A stretch of DNA of 42,581 bases from Periconia sp. R9002 (lineage: Eukaryota; Ascomycota; Dothideomycetes; Pleosporales; Periconiaceae), in contig JAMAHW010000152.1 of NCBI GenBank assembly GCA_023627715.1, forward strand, positions 1 to 42,581. The letters run 5' to 3'. A model generated the notes under the pieces. It searched no databases, was not told the DNA's origin, and saw only the letters and a list, made by a program, of their open reading frames with translations. How positions within the stretch are numbered: position 1 is the stretch's first letter; the number at the start of each line of letters is the position of its first letter. Below, in pieces: positions 1 to 11,561 of this stretch. A program made the translations under genes and the position numbers.

Positions 1-337
1 CACCTAAAAAATAAACTTATTTTTATTTTAAACCCCAAAAAAAAAAAAAAAAAAAAAAAAAAAAACAATACTCTTATTTGCTATGAAGTTTCCAGCAAAG
101 CGATCACATTGTCTACTTGACTGTATAAAAAAATTGTGGTAGTTGTACTTAGGTATGTATTCAATCCAAACTCGAAAACGAGCGCGCTCGCCAAAAAAGC
201 GTGACGACGCGTTTCATCCAACCTCCAAGATCCCCATATCATACACAGTTACTTCAGCCACCACCAGCACGTCCGGCCCATTGTATTTTTGAGGGGCTCT
301 GCGCGACATTAGACATGTACTGCCCCGCTTCTCGACC
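1..337. other. Upstream region with a poly-A tract
   Basis: No gene is visible. An uninterrupted run of 29 A occupies 37-65. The remainder is mixed sequence leading to the start codon of the AIM9-like gene at 338. No clear TATA box was picked out. Confidence 0.6.
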
Positions 338-2184
338 ATGACCTTTTACAGCACGCGATTTGGATTCGCGGAATCGAGATGCATGATAAACAGAACCAGA
401 ACCCTACTCCGCTTACCTTCCCCAAACCACGGCCGCGCATCCGTCTCGTCTCTGGCCAGCCACGCAAATCATGACGAGTTGTTCGAATATACCTCCGGAA
501 GATGGATGTACGCTTTGAATTTTACTTTGTTTAAAAAAATTCCCCGTTCCGAATTTGAGGGTGGTGCAGTTACAACGAACGGCTCCGCCTAGCCGAACGA
601 CGTCTCCCCTTCAACGTCGACGCGCTGCTGCAAGCAGCCGCCACGTCCATCGACAGGTCGACCTCGGAGATCAAGAGCTTTTGCAAAATCGCAGAGGGAG
701 GGTTTAATCGCGTCTTTGATGTTTCCATGCACGATGGTGCGTCCGTGCTTGCCCGTCTTCCGTACCCGTCGACGTTGCCGCGACGTCTGGCTGTAGCGAG
801 TGAGGTTGCTACTCTAGATTTTGTTCGCGCTCACGGGATCCCCGTACCTCGAGTTTTGGGGTATTCGATGGGCGACGATGCTGTCGACGCTGAGTATATT
901 CTCATGGAAAGAATGCCAGGAAAGCCCATTGGGGATGCTTGGTTTGACCTTTCCGAGCAAGAACGTCTCAAAGTAATCCTACAGATCGTCCAATTCGAAG
1001 CGAAGCTCTTCAATATGGAGCTACCGGCCAGTGGGAGCATCTACTACGCTCGTGATCTGTCTCCAGATACACCAAAAGTAGATATACCTGCATCGAATGA
1101 CGGGTTGTGTATAGGTCCATACGCAGCACTGCGATGGTGGTTCGGTGAGCGTGACCATCTGAAAATTGACCGAGGTCCCCGTAAGCAGTCCCAGCGTTGA
1201 CTATTGTATATTGACCCAGTTTTTTTTTTCCTAACATGAGCAGATGAAGATGCTCATCTCGTCCTCCAGGCTCCCGCCGAAAAAGAATTGGCCTGGATTC
1301 GCGCCTATGGAGCACCTCGTTTCCCCTTTGACCGTGCGTATAGGGAAACTTTTGATTACAAGAAGCAGGATCCAGCAAAATATGCTACTTCGCTAGAGGA
1401 GTACATACGGCTCGCTCCGTACCTCGTACCCACGAGTCCGAAGCTCAACCTTCCCGTTCTTCGCCACCCTGACCTCCAGCCCAACAACGTTTTCGTCTCC
1501 GAGGACTTCACCGTTACAGGTCTGATTGATTGGCAACACGCTTTAGTCCTCCCAACCTTCCTCGCCGCCGGAATGCCCAACTGGTTCCAGAACTACGCCG
1601 ACGAGCAATCCACGGCGTTTGTCCCGCCCAAACTCCCGAGCGGCTTTGAATCGATGGATGAAGACGACCGTGCTGAAGCGCAGGAACGATTCCGTCGTCG
1701 GCACACGCACTTTTTCTATCTGGGTTTCACGCAGCGGATCAACGCCCCGCATTGGGATGCCCTTGAACAAGAAACAGGTCTCTTGAAGCGTCGAATCTAC
1801 GACGACGCCGGCAATCCCTGGGAAGGGCTCAACACCCGCCTCCAAATGGACCTTGTCCGCGTATTGCAAAATTGGTCGAAAATCGCGCCGGTCAATCCGG
1901 ACGGCACAAGTCCAGCATGCCCTATCGAGATCGCAGAGCAAGAAGTACAGAGAAGAGTCGCGCTGGACGAGTCGCTGCGCGAAGTCGACTCGGAGATGGA
2001 GCGGATCAACGGGTTTCTTGGCGTTGCTTCGGACGGGTGGACGTCGCACGAACTGTTCGACGAAGCTAGAGAGAAGGCGGCCATGTTCAAGGCGGAAGGG
2101 CTCGCGTCGGTCAGCGACGATGCGTGGTTGAGGGAAATGTCGGAACAGCATTGGCCTTTTGATGATTGGGATGAGGATGTGTAG
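338..2184 (+). CDS. aim9: AIM9-like mitochondrial phosphotransferase (APH fold)
   Basis: Spliced CDS of 573 aa in three exons: 338-507, 570-1180 and 1244-2184. The introns are 62 and 63 nt; the first begins GTACGC and ends GTGCAG, the second begins GTAAGC and ends GAGCAG. Splicing restores the reading across the stops that break the unspliced frames, giving RWIYNERLRLAERR at the first junction and RGPHEDAHLVLQAP at the second. The N-terminus is Arg/Ser-rich, like a mitochondrial presequence. The APH catalytic loop is HPDLQPNNVF with H335, D337 and N342, and the metal-binding Asp lies in GLIDWQHA (D356). Architecture and wording match the fungal AIM9/FMP29 family of 'altered inheritance of mitochondria' proteins. 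The substrate is not known; antibiotic resistance should not be assumed from the fold. The gene ends convergent with the GH79 gene. Confidence 0.85.
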
Positions 2185-3705
2185 GTAGGATTCGATACTC
2201 TTTTTTACCCGTGTATGTGATTCGCTGTCGTATCTTGCATCAAAAACAATTGTAGAGGTATCATCGCGGCGTCGCACACCAACCAGCAAAAGAGTTCACA
2301 CATAGGAAAAAGTCGTGAGATGTGGACGTGTCCTACTTGCATAAAAGCTTTTTTTCTTTGTCCTATATATGTATAAATGAAAAAGACTCTTATACCTCCT
2401 TCCTCCCCTCCTCCCCTCCTTCCCTCTATCAATCCCTTGCCTAACTAACTAAAACCCCCTTACCCTACCTACCTTACAGAACTACCGTTCTATCAGCGCT
2501 ACGTATACGCTTCCTCCTACCCTTCTCCCCCTTCTACGCTCTACACAACCCAATTTAAGCAAAGCAAAGCAAAGCACAACATAGCACCCATTTCCCTGAC
2601 AAACACTAGGTAACTAACAAACTCATCCACTCATCCATCCCAATTCAAAAAAAAAAAAAGCATATTATTGACTCATCCCACGCCACTCTACGGACCCATC
2701 TAACCATCTACCCTTGACATGCATGTAAACGCTCACATTACCGACATCACACGGGCTAGCCAGGCTAGACATCTACGCTTTCAAGCGTTTCCAACCCTTC
2801 TCCCACGAGTACAAAACAGTTTAATTCCTACATTTTTACATCGAGCCCTGTCTAAACCGTCAAACCCAAAACCCAAGTCACTTACTTACTCCCTACTGCT
2901 TTTTTAGTAGAAGGAAATCATCCATCCATCCTCCCATCCTTCCCACTTTTTTTTTTCTTTGGTGAGGTTTTTCTTTGCAGTTTTTCTTCTTCTCGCCGCT
3001 TCACATGTTCTTATCGCTATTCCAGCCCATGTCGCTAGTTTTTCTCTCTTCATCTTGCTGTGTTAGTGAGAGTGTGGAGTGGAATCAAGTGCATTTGAAC
3101 AAAAAAAGAACCGTATATATCATATTATGTATGAACATGTGGAACTGTATATATACGAATGAGCGCGCCGCCCAGTCTTGCCGCGGGCGCCATCGTAATT
3201 TTCGGACCATCTTCCCCCGGAGAGAAAGGGGGGAATGAAATAACACAAGGGGAAGACGCCGATTCCTATCCACAAAAACCACAATTGAAAAAAAGCCAGG
3301 CGTGTTTGGGAATTAGTATATACAATCCCAAGGGGTTCGTCTTGACTTGGTTTCCTCGTTCTTTCTTACCCCCGCTCGTTTCTGTGCTGGCGCCCTTTTT
3401 CCGTCTCGGCTTCACCCCACCAATAGACAATATGTGATTCGCAGCAACAGAACGACAAGGGAAAAAACAATGTTCTAAGCCCAGAATGACAACAGGAGTG
3501 AGAGACTCCCTGCAAGAGAAGCAAAACAGAAACCCAGACCATGATACCCGGCTCCAAAACGCAGTGAACGCCAGTCATGCAATGTTCTGTATGTGAACAG
3601 AAGAAATGAATAGGCAAGGAACGCAGTGACAAAGGAAAAGAGCATTCAAAACAAGGAAATAGAGGCAGCAACGCAGGCAAGAGAGGGAGCATGCAATGCG
3701 CTACC
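2185..3705. other. Convergent intergenic region, 1.5 kb
   Basis: This is the gap between the 3' ends of the AIM9-like gene (+) and the GH79 gene (-). The + strand is strikingly C/T- and A-rich with few G from about 2380 to 2960. The short ORFs here are low-complexity and show no family features. It probably contains two 3' UTRs and terminators, which cannot be delimited from sequence alone. Confidence 0.55.
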
Positions 3706-5481
3706 CTATGCAAAACATATAAAAATCATGGATACAATGCCCATCAGCATGGCCATGGTGGAGGCGGAACTCTTCGATGCAGCACTGTTCTTTCTTCGGC
3801 TGCCAGATGTCGCTGTTCCGTCTTGCTTAATGACTTCGTTGCTGCCAAGCTGCCAATCCAGATTGGCCACAATGGCTTGCGAATCGCGCACCTGGATGCC
3901 CACTTGGCCGCTGCCATCAAGGGTTTGCACGTTGAGCGTGTCATCAGCGATGGAGGCTTTGCCCGTAACGTCGTCGTAGGTGATGCCGTTCCACCTCGTG
4001 CCGGTGAGTGACAAGTGAGAATCGGCGGTCAGGTAAGAGAGGTAGATCTTCTTGTTGGCATTCTCCGTGCCGAAGTTTAGATTGAATGTGAACGAGCCGG
4101 ATGTGCCGGGCTTGGAGTTGATGAGGACAGCTGCTTGGGCGTTTCCATTAGCGTAAACGGAATAAGCACGGATACGGCCCTTGTAGTCGCCGCCGACTTT
4201 GCCGACGTCGAGGGCGCCAACCTGGGTGGTACCGTTGCCGTTGCCGATGATCTGGTGGACGGCGGCGTGAGCATAGTATTGGGGACGAACGTGAGGCTTC
4301 TCGCCGTACACCGTGATGGGCGACCAGGCACTGGCGTTGGAGTTGTCGGTCATGTGCATCTGGACGGAAGAAACATTAAGGGTGGCGGTGTACAGGAAGA
4401 AGTTGAGGGTCCAAAGGGCGGCGCCGAACGTGTCGCTGACCATGTGCATGCCGATGGGGCCGACCGAACTCATTTCTCGCAGCACATACGGAACACCGGT
4501 GCCAAGAGCGATCTTGATCTGCTTCTCCCAGTACGAAAACTGGACATTGGTGGAGTCAAGGTTCATGAGGTTGTCGAGGGTGATGGGCTCCTGAGTTACA
4601 CCAATGACTACAGGGACGAGTCAGCATACCAAAAAATGCAGCGTGATGCAAAAGGGTGACTTACATTGGAAGTAATCGTGCTGATTCCACCAGCCGACGT
4701 AGTAGTTGCCGTTGCGTTCGCCCAACAAGCCATCGTTTGTCAATTGGGTAATCTCAAAGGTATTGCCGATGGTGGAGGCGGTAGCGGGCGGCTCGAAAAA
4801 GGTGGCTGGCAGGCCGGCGGGCTTCAAGACCTTGTTGTAGACGTTGTCGGCAGCATCGAGGAAGGCAGTGGTGTAGGCCTTGCCATCCCAAGCTCCCGCG
4901 CGGAAGCCGTTTTGCAACCACAAATCCGGCTCATTGCCAATCTCGAACGAGTACAGCTGTGTGTTCTTCAAGCCATCCACAGCAGCTTGGGCCATCTCCA
5001 CCATTTTATCCGCAGAATCGGAGCCCTGGTAGGCAAGATTCAGGCCGTACGTGACCCAGGTGCCCTTGGGGAACCGATCAATGGCTTTGAAGAACCCAGG
5101 GCCGACAATCATACTGTCCGAGGCGATGGCTCCTTTGCCGATCGAGTTGGCATTTTTCTCCCAACCAAACTTTGTGTACGACGAATTAAAGAGCAAATAA
5201 TCCTGGGTGTTTCCGCCCACACGGATGTGAGGCGGAGCTCCGGAGTAGTCGGCCAAATTCTGGAGGAGCTGGATCGAGAAATTGTTGGGAGTCTCGTTGC
5301 CGGTAAAGCTAAAGAGGTTGGAGGGCTCGATGCCGAAGCCAGCGAACGAGGGACTGAGGTTGTCGGATACGGCGGCGCCGGCTCTTTTCGGTTGTATTTG
5401 AAGGGAGAGGGATTGTGCGGATGTGAGTGGTGCCAGAAGGGCCAGCGAGCAGAGGGCTATCCGCAGTGACGGGAAGGCCAT
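3706..5481 (-). CDS. GH79 family beta-glucuronidase-like glycosidase, GPI-anchored
   Basis: Spliced CDS of 572 aa: exon 1 4665-5481, exon 2 3706-4607, with a 57-nt intron from GTAAGT to CTGTAG. Residues 1-22 form a signal peptide ending TSAQ. The catalytic pair of GH79 (clan A) is visible: acid/base E184 in EIGNEPDLW and probable nucleophile E317 in YVLREMSSVG. The C-terminal third is the beta-sandwich domain of the family. The protein ends with a Ser-rich stretch and a hydrophobic tail (MAMLMGIVSMIFICFA), the layout of a GPI-anchor signal, so it is probably held at the plasma membrane or cell wall. Likely substrates are glucuronic-acid-capped glycans such as arabinogalactan proteins; the exact specificity (beta-glucuronidase, 4-O-methyl-glucuronidase or heparanase-like) cannot be read from the sequence. 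Several Asn-X-Ser/Thr sites are present. Confidence 0.88.
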
Positions 5482-6300
5482 TTTGTTGTGCTGTATTGCA
5501 CCGGCGGGTGCTTCCTAGGTGGTGGACGGGGCGATGATGGGCAGCATGCAATGCAAAGACGACGAGGAAAAAATGCAGCGGCAGCGACAGTAAGTATCGT
5601 TGGGATACGCGGACCGGGGGGGCGGGGGTGGATAAAGGAAAAGGTTGGGAGGAGACAATGCAATGGATGGAGAGTGACGAGGGTAGGTAAAATAAAAAAG
5701 GGAAGCTGGGAAGGGAAGGGAAGGAGCAGGCCGGCGGCAGGGCACGGCGGATACTGGGTGGATACCTAGGCCAAGGCTGGATGACGATGGGGAGGCAGGC
5801 AGAGTGAGGTTGACTGACGCAGCGAGCGAGGGAGTGAGCAAAAGATGGGATGGGGAAGAGAGGACGGAGACGGCGGAAGGGTGAGTAAGTGAATGAGGGA
5901 GCAAGCGAGTGGATACAATGGAAATGCCGGTTGAGTAGTGGTGTGGGTGAGGATAGAGGGTAGCAGGATGATGATGATGAGCAAGCAAGCAAAACAGGCC
6001 GAAAAGGACGAGCAAGGGCCGGGCAGGGCAGGGCCAGGGCAGGGGAGGGCAACAAGGGCAGAGATGGGCAGCGGAAGACGGGCCCAGATAGGGCGCATTG
6101 GCGCAACCGCAACGCCAACAGCGCAGATGGATGGCCACACAATTTGGCAGGGCAGGGCAGCCCGTTCCGCTCCGGGTAAGCTACTTGCAGCATTGGGCAA
6201 GGGTTATGCCCAAACCGGAGGGTGTCAATCCTGTCCTCTACCGTTACCTACTGCGCAGCGCTGGCAGCTGCACATCTACCCAGCCATCGTGACATGAATG
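5482..6300. other. Upstream region of the GH79 gene, pyrimidine-rich on the sense strand
   Basis: Read in the direction of the GH79 gene (- strand), 5600-6200 is dominated by C and T, with repeated CCTTCC- and CTCACT-like blocks. Long ORFs on this strand (up to 294 codons) are a by-product, because C/T-rich sequence lacks stop codons; they consist of Pro/Ser/Leu runs in overlapping frames. A pyrimidine-rich leader or promoter of the GH79 gene is the simplest reading. Confidence 0.5.
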
Positions 6301-9300
6301 TTTGCCTGTCTTGCTGCATCACTTGCTTGATTATCTGACGGGGGCTGGTGCATGTCTCTCTCTCTCTGAAGCTTCAACACCACCAACCGCCACACCCCCA
6401 GGCACCGGCCGCGCTGTACGAGACGATACGATAGCCACGATACGATACCATTACTGTACTCAGTGTACTGTGCCGGGGGGGTCCCGTGGGTGCCGCCATA
6501 GGCCGAGACCTGCGAGACCAGGCGCTTGTGCTGGCCACACACTCATGACAACCCACTCTGTTTCGTCATGGCTGCGTCGGAGCCCCAGCGCCTAGCCCTC
6601 ACCAAGCGCGCTGCCAGCGACAAAGAAAAATGGAACATAATCATCGTCACTCAATAGATTTAAAAAAAATAGCCAGGAAGCGCGGAGAGAGCAAACAGGA
6701 ACAACAAAAAAAACCTGGCAGCGAACCAAACACGCATCGCATCAGAGGCTCATCAGAAGCGCATGCATAGCCGCACAAACAAGTGGATCGCCATGCAGCT
6801 CGGCGGCGGGTGGGCAGCCTGCCAGCCTCGAAACGCGTCAGCTCTCTCCGTCAACAAAAAAATGCCACACAAGAAGGAGAAGACGGCCAATTCCCAGACG
6901 AGACGGTGGCTTCTGCGGACGCGTCCAAAGGAGCAAAAAACAATACTTGCCTGTGGCAGCATCGCACGCTCGGCGCTGCACGGCACGTGCCACGCCTCAA
7001 TCAAAACAGATGGATGGGCTTGATTGATTCAAAGTTGCGGATTCGTCTGTTTCGCCGGTTCGCAACATCCCTGCCGCGGATCGACAGATGATGCATGCAA
7101 AAGGGGGTTGGCTCGTCTCTCCCTCCCGCCTCAAACACCTTTTCACACTTCAAACATGCTGTTGCGCCATCGCCATCATTCATTCCTCCAAAATCCAGCT
7201 TCACACTACTTGTTTAGTTCAAGCAAAAGTCGTCATACTTGATGCTCTAACACCCCCGTACCCACGACCCTGGATTTGGCCCCCCTCTTTCCCATACCCT
7301 GATGGCCCTCCAAAAAAAAGTATAACATCATCATCGATTCCAGGCAGGAAAAAAAATACATTCACAACCCTGAATCCTCCCTCGGTGCGCGCGCGCGCTA
7401 TCTATGATGTGATGCCCACCCACCGCCTAGCCATGCGGTTCCCACCCTCCAGACCAGACCAGAGCCCTGGGCATTCTCCGCATTCCCACTCCTTCCCTCT
7501 CGCTTCAATCTTCATCGTGATCATGTTAGCTGTAGATCTAGCTCCTCGATCCTATCATACAGGTAGATCAACTATCGACTCCACGGCACTACAAAAACCC
7601 AACCCCCCGAAATACCTTTTCTCTGGCTCCGTGGCCAGCCACGCGTGGCTTTTCTTACTTGTACCATCCGACGTCACACACCCGCCTCCCGAACCTCCGG
7701 TCTATCCATCACTCTGTAAAAACCTGTCCTACCACCACAAAAAGAAGAGGACGGACACTAGACAAGCAGCCTTAACCTAGTGCCTATAAACCTATAACCC
7801 ACTAACACTCCTCCTACAAAACTTCACGTCCCTCCGCGCGCTCTCTCTCTCGTCTTGGCTGACGTGTCGCTCTGTACGAACATCTACCAACCACTTATTA
7901 CCCATGTACCTCACCACATCGTAAGCAAACGTCAATGCACTCGCTCACTCGCTCTTACAATCTCGGTACCGCATATACGTACATACGTAAAACAAGAAAA
8001 CGTCAAAGATAAAGTTTAAAAATATACATACATGCGTGGGTTGTTGGTACGCTACATCATGTACCCTGGTAGCTCGAGGTGATGCGATTGCGTCATCCAT
8101 GTTGTGAGGTATGCATGCAAAGTTACCTGAGAACCGTATCGCACGCACGCACACCTGAACCTCGCAACTGGAGCTTGAGTACACAAGTGTAGAAAAGGCT
8201 CGCTATGTGGGATGTAGCTTTGGGCTTATTGCTTGGGGCGTAGTGTATAGGGTGTGTGTGGGTAGGTATATCGGTATGTAGGTATGGATGTAGACATCGG
8301 ATAGGTGTAGCGAGTACATATGTACCTATCTAGTCTGGACTCTGGCGTAGTTAAGGCGTGTAAAAGTGTACGTCTCTCTATAAATAATTGTAGGTATGTA
8401 GGATGTTAGGAATGTATGTATGTAAGTACTTTAGTACTTGCAAAGCCATACAGGTAGATCCATGACTTTTGCGCCATCAACCCAACCATCATTATATGGG
8501 TATATTTCTCTTTCCTTCCTTCGCCGTTCCTTCCCTCTCCCTCGCTATCCCTATGTACACACAACCCCCAAGCCCAGATCCAACTACCTAGCCAAGCCTA
8601 ACCCGTTGAAGCCCCCCACACATCCTATCCCTTCCCATCTCCATCTCCAACCCCGTCCCGTTACGTCGTGCTCCATCCAACTACCCTGACATTATGTAAC
8701 CCATCCCTGTCCCCTCCCGCTCCTATTTTTCTTTACATATTTACTCCTCCCTCCCCCCTCCCCTCTTCCCCCTCTCTCTCTCTACACCCGCATATCTAAC
8801 CGCCTAACGTTCAGTAAACATCAATCGTACGTACCCTACCCACCTAAGTAAAGTACATACGCAACGCACGGACCACACCACCTTATCCCCCACCCCAACA
8901 AACCAAACCTTTGAAACCAACTCCATCAATCCCACTAACACACGGTGCGGAGATGGCAATGGGATGTTTTCGTTTCATCTTAAAAGGTAAAGTACCTTGT
9001 AAGGATTTTTGTCGCGTGCGTGCGGAAGTGCCAAGCAAAAGGTGCACATGTGTTTTGTTGTTGTGTTGGTGTGTGCATTCGATTCTTGAAACGAGTAAAC
9101 GAGTAAACGACCAAACGGACGGGGGTACGCGGAGATTACGATCGATGGATGGCATTGATTGATGATGATCTTTTTTTTTTTCTCATGTTGGAATTGGGGA
9201 AAGAACGACGGTGGCTGGGGTTATTTATGGTTTGCTTTTGCCCAGCAATCAAAGCCAAAGCCACATGCAGACAGTCCAACAGCCGCCCGTCGACGTCGTT

Positions 9301-10164
9301 CTCGCGCAAACACAGTACAGTCTTAGAATCGTGTCGCTTAGTTATGCTGGGTTTGGGTGTTTGATTTCTTTTCTAATTATTAGTAGAGATTAATGGTCCG
9401 TAACGCACTTCGTGGTCGGACGATCTCTAACCCGTTCAAAAGTCGATGAGTAATGCTATTCTGAGCAGTAAGGTGCCTGGATATGCGCTTCCCTCCGAAC
9501 CGAACCTGAGGAACATCATGGGTACGAATTTCGTGAATTCCTTTCGTAGAAATAATGTGTCTGTGTCTAGATCCAGCTGTGAATTAGGGCTCAAACGTAT
9601 TGGCGTGGTTTTTTTCAAACTTTACTAAGCTCTGAAACTTGAATTTTCGTTGTAGTGCTGGTTTCTTGTATCCAAAGTGTTTTCTTCTTCGCAATTGGTT
9701 GATGCAATCAGTCACTCTGGTTTCTCGCATAACTGTGCGAAAATCGAGGATACATGCATGGTCTTCAACGCTTGGAGCGCTGGAAGTGGTTTAGATCCAG
9801 CTCAGAGCCCATCATCCTTCCTTGAATCGTCTTGCCGAATTCCTCCAAAGTTGGCAACGATGTGAAATGATGCTCTAAGGGGAAGTCGGAGCTTATTATG
9901 CAGTTCTAGACTGCTGACTGCTGCTGCTGCTGAGGGTTCCAATCCGACGAAGAGCGCTCTTTTCCTTTGCATAAGTTTGGCGGAGGGTACTTTGAATTAT
10001 TCCTGCGCTCCGCTCGTGTAGTCGCATACAGATTACGTGTAGTCGAAATCGTGTATCTTTCACGGTATTAGCCTACTGTGTTGTATTCTTTACTAAGATT
10101 GAAAAGATTCACTCACAAGATGTGATCCCTCAAAGGGACCGCTATTGATTTGATACACAAGCAG
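6301..10164. other. Gene-poor stretch of about 3.9 kb
   Basis: No protein with recognisable features was found on either strand. Visible elements are a (TC)n tract at 6355-6367, a TATG/TAGG-rich stretch at 8220-8425, a strongly C/T-rich + strand block at 8500-8800, and a CTG-rich run at 9918-9932. The 230-codon ORF at 7088-7780 begins with ATG, but it is Pro/Ser/His-rich, has no domain features and lies in C-rich sequence, so I do not call it. A long non-coding transcript is possible but nothing in the sequence proves one. Confidence 0.5.
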
Positions 10165-10868
10165 TTAAAGATCGATAATTGAGTTATCGTGCTCGTCACC
10201 TTCAAAACCGCGTAGAATGTCTCGGCAAACCTCGAAATCAGGATCGTCCTCCCGTTTGCGCAAAAGGCTCGCTTGCTCGAATTCTTCAGGGAAAAAAACC
10301 GGCCCAAGCCCAAGCCCAATCCAGAATCCACAGCTTCCCAGTCCTGTCCAGGATAAGGTTCCTCAAACTGATGTCCATGTGACACATTACTAGGTCTTTG
10401 AATCTTCCAGTCACATTTTCAGCGCCCCGAAGTCCAAGCTTGTACTCTCCCTCGGACCGGTCCAGGTGTATAGCCTCGCATCTCTCTAAGGCAGTTGAGC
10501 CCATCGATGATTTGGCAGACGATATGTTGTCGCTCCTGAGCAGTACGTTCAGCCCATGGTATCTTTTCTAAAGAATCTCCATCGACGAATTCCATAACGA
10601 TATAGTCTATAGTTTCCCAGACAAAGTATCGATAGACGCGTGGGACTCTTATCCACCCATGAGAGTGTCTGGAAACATATTCCATATTGAGGATCTCGTT
10701 TGGAAGAAGTTCAAATCCGATCTTCATGACTGCGGTGCGTGCAACTCTCACGACCTGTGTTCCGTTGTCAAATATAAGACGCCCGGTTTCGGCGGCATGG
10801 ACGAATTCGATTTCGGCGACTTCTAAAAAGTCTCGTCCCTTAAGGGGGTAGGGAAAGTTAACTTCCAT
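10165..10868 (-). pseudogene. Broken APH/choline-kinase-like phosphotransferase
   Basis: An ATG at 10868 opens a frame (10419-10868) with the N-lobe of a fungal APH-type kinase: RVPRVYRYFVWETIDYIVMEF followed by a DGLNCLREM helix. The catalytic part then continues in a different frame (about 10290-10440), containing the loop VMCHMDISLRNLILD with the HxDxxxxN pattern and the metal-binding LDW. After GFFP it moves to a third frame, which runs to a stop at 10165-10167. No GT-AG intron with a suitable phase joins the first two parts, and about 40 residues usual between TPGPV and the catalytic loop are missing. The second shift lies in a T7 tract (sense strand) and needs one T fewer. Two frame breaks plus an internal loss point to a pseudogene; an assembly error could explain the T7 shift but not the deletion. 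Confidence 0.72.
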
Positions 10869-11057
10869 GATGTTTTATGATACTAGTGCTACAATCAGCA
10901 AAGAAATATAGGCAGACAAGACGTTAGTAGAGTTTCAAGGTATGAAGAAAGACGGCGTTTGATTAAAGAGAGAGCTGTTCGTTTACGCGAACCCTAACTA
11001 GATGCCAAGCCTGGCAAGAACAAATCCGGTGAATTACACCACTTGACAGATCATTAC

Positions 11058-11561
11058 CTATCCAAATGTTCCCTGCGTCCATTCCGGTGTGGGTAGTTTC
11101 ACCCCTCCCGTCGTCCAAGTTGCACTAACCGCATCGTAAAGTTGTTGTGCGCTACCCCAAATATATCCAGCAGTTCGGAATGCCTCCATAAGAGTGTACG
11201 CCCAATGTCTGCACTCCAGCGCCTTCTCTCCAAATCGAAACCTGTGGTAGTTTCTACTCAGAATGAGGTCCAGGACGTGCCGGGCATAGAGGTTCTGGAC
11301 TGCGGTATAGTTGAGCTGAAATACAACGTCTGTGGAAACATTGTAGTTGAGTTTTTTGATGACCAACGTTCCTGTTAGCGACGGATCGAGGCGTATAGAT
11401 CCTCCTTGTTCAAGTTGGAGGTAGATGGCCCAATGATTGACATAGACAGCACTCCCCGCCTCTGTTTCAGTAGGAGCATGCCCGGCAAGTATGATTGTAG
11501 ATACCTTGAGGGCGTTGGAATCCGTAAGAAGGGTAGTAGGTATGTAGGTAGGAGTAGACAT
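11058..11561 (-). CDS. Small hypothetical protein, DUF7770-like
   Basis: Single-exon ORF of 167 aa. I start it at the ATG at 11561 (MSTPTYIPTTLL); the frame is open 36 codons further up to 11669, but that leader has no similarity pattern and runs through likely promoter sequence. The core reads VNHWAIYLQLEQGGSIRLD, then a stretch of beta-strand-like hydrophobics, then FGEKALECRHWAYTLMEAF. The HW...L...RLD and C-R-x-W signature recalls the fungal DUF7770 family, which has no known function. No signal peptide or membrane segment is seen. The flanking broken kinase and the 25-bp repeat suggest a lineage-specific region. Family assignment is tentative and made from memory of the pattern. Confidence 0.6.
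   Translation of the reverse strand: MSTPTYIPTTLLTDSNALKVSTIILAGHAPTETEAGSAVYVNHWAIYLQLEQGGSIRLDPSLTGTLVIKKLNYNVSTDVVFQLNYTAVQNLYARHVLDLILSRNYHRFRFGEKALECRHWAYTLMEAFRTAGYIWGSAQQLYDAVSATWTTGGVKLPTPEWTQGTFG

Noticed and set aside
1543..2289. 248-codon ORF antisense to the AIM9-like gene
   Set aside because: Antisense shadow; the sense strand carries the APH catalytic motifs and consistent splice sites.
4666..5469. 267-codon ORF antisense to GH79 exon 1
   Set aside because: Antisense shadow of a well-supported gene with signal peptide and catalytic residues.
5309..6193. 294-codon ORF on the - strand overlapping the GH79 start
   Set aside because: It consists of Pro/Ser/Leu-rich low-complexity sequence from a C/T-rich strand, where stop codons are rare; neighbouring frames are open too, and it overlaps the signal peptide of a real gene in another frame.
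7088..7780. 230-codon ORF on the + strand
   Set aside because: Composition is Pro/Ser/His-rich, no domain or intron-supported extension is seen, and it lies in a C-rich stretch.
9400..9450. Possible tRNA B-box-like sequence (CCGTTCAAAAGTC)
   Set aside because: Does not match the B-box pattern at its last positions, and no A-box or cloverleaf could be drawn around it.
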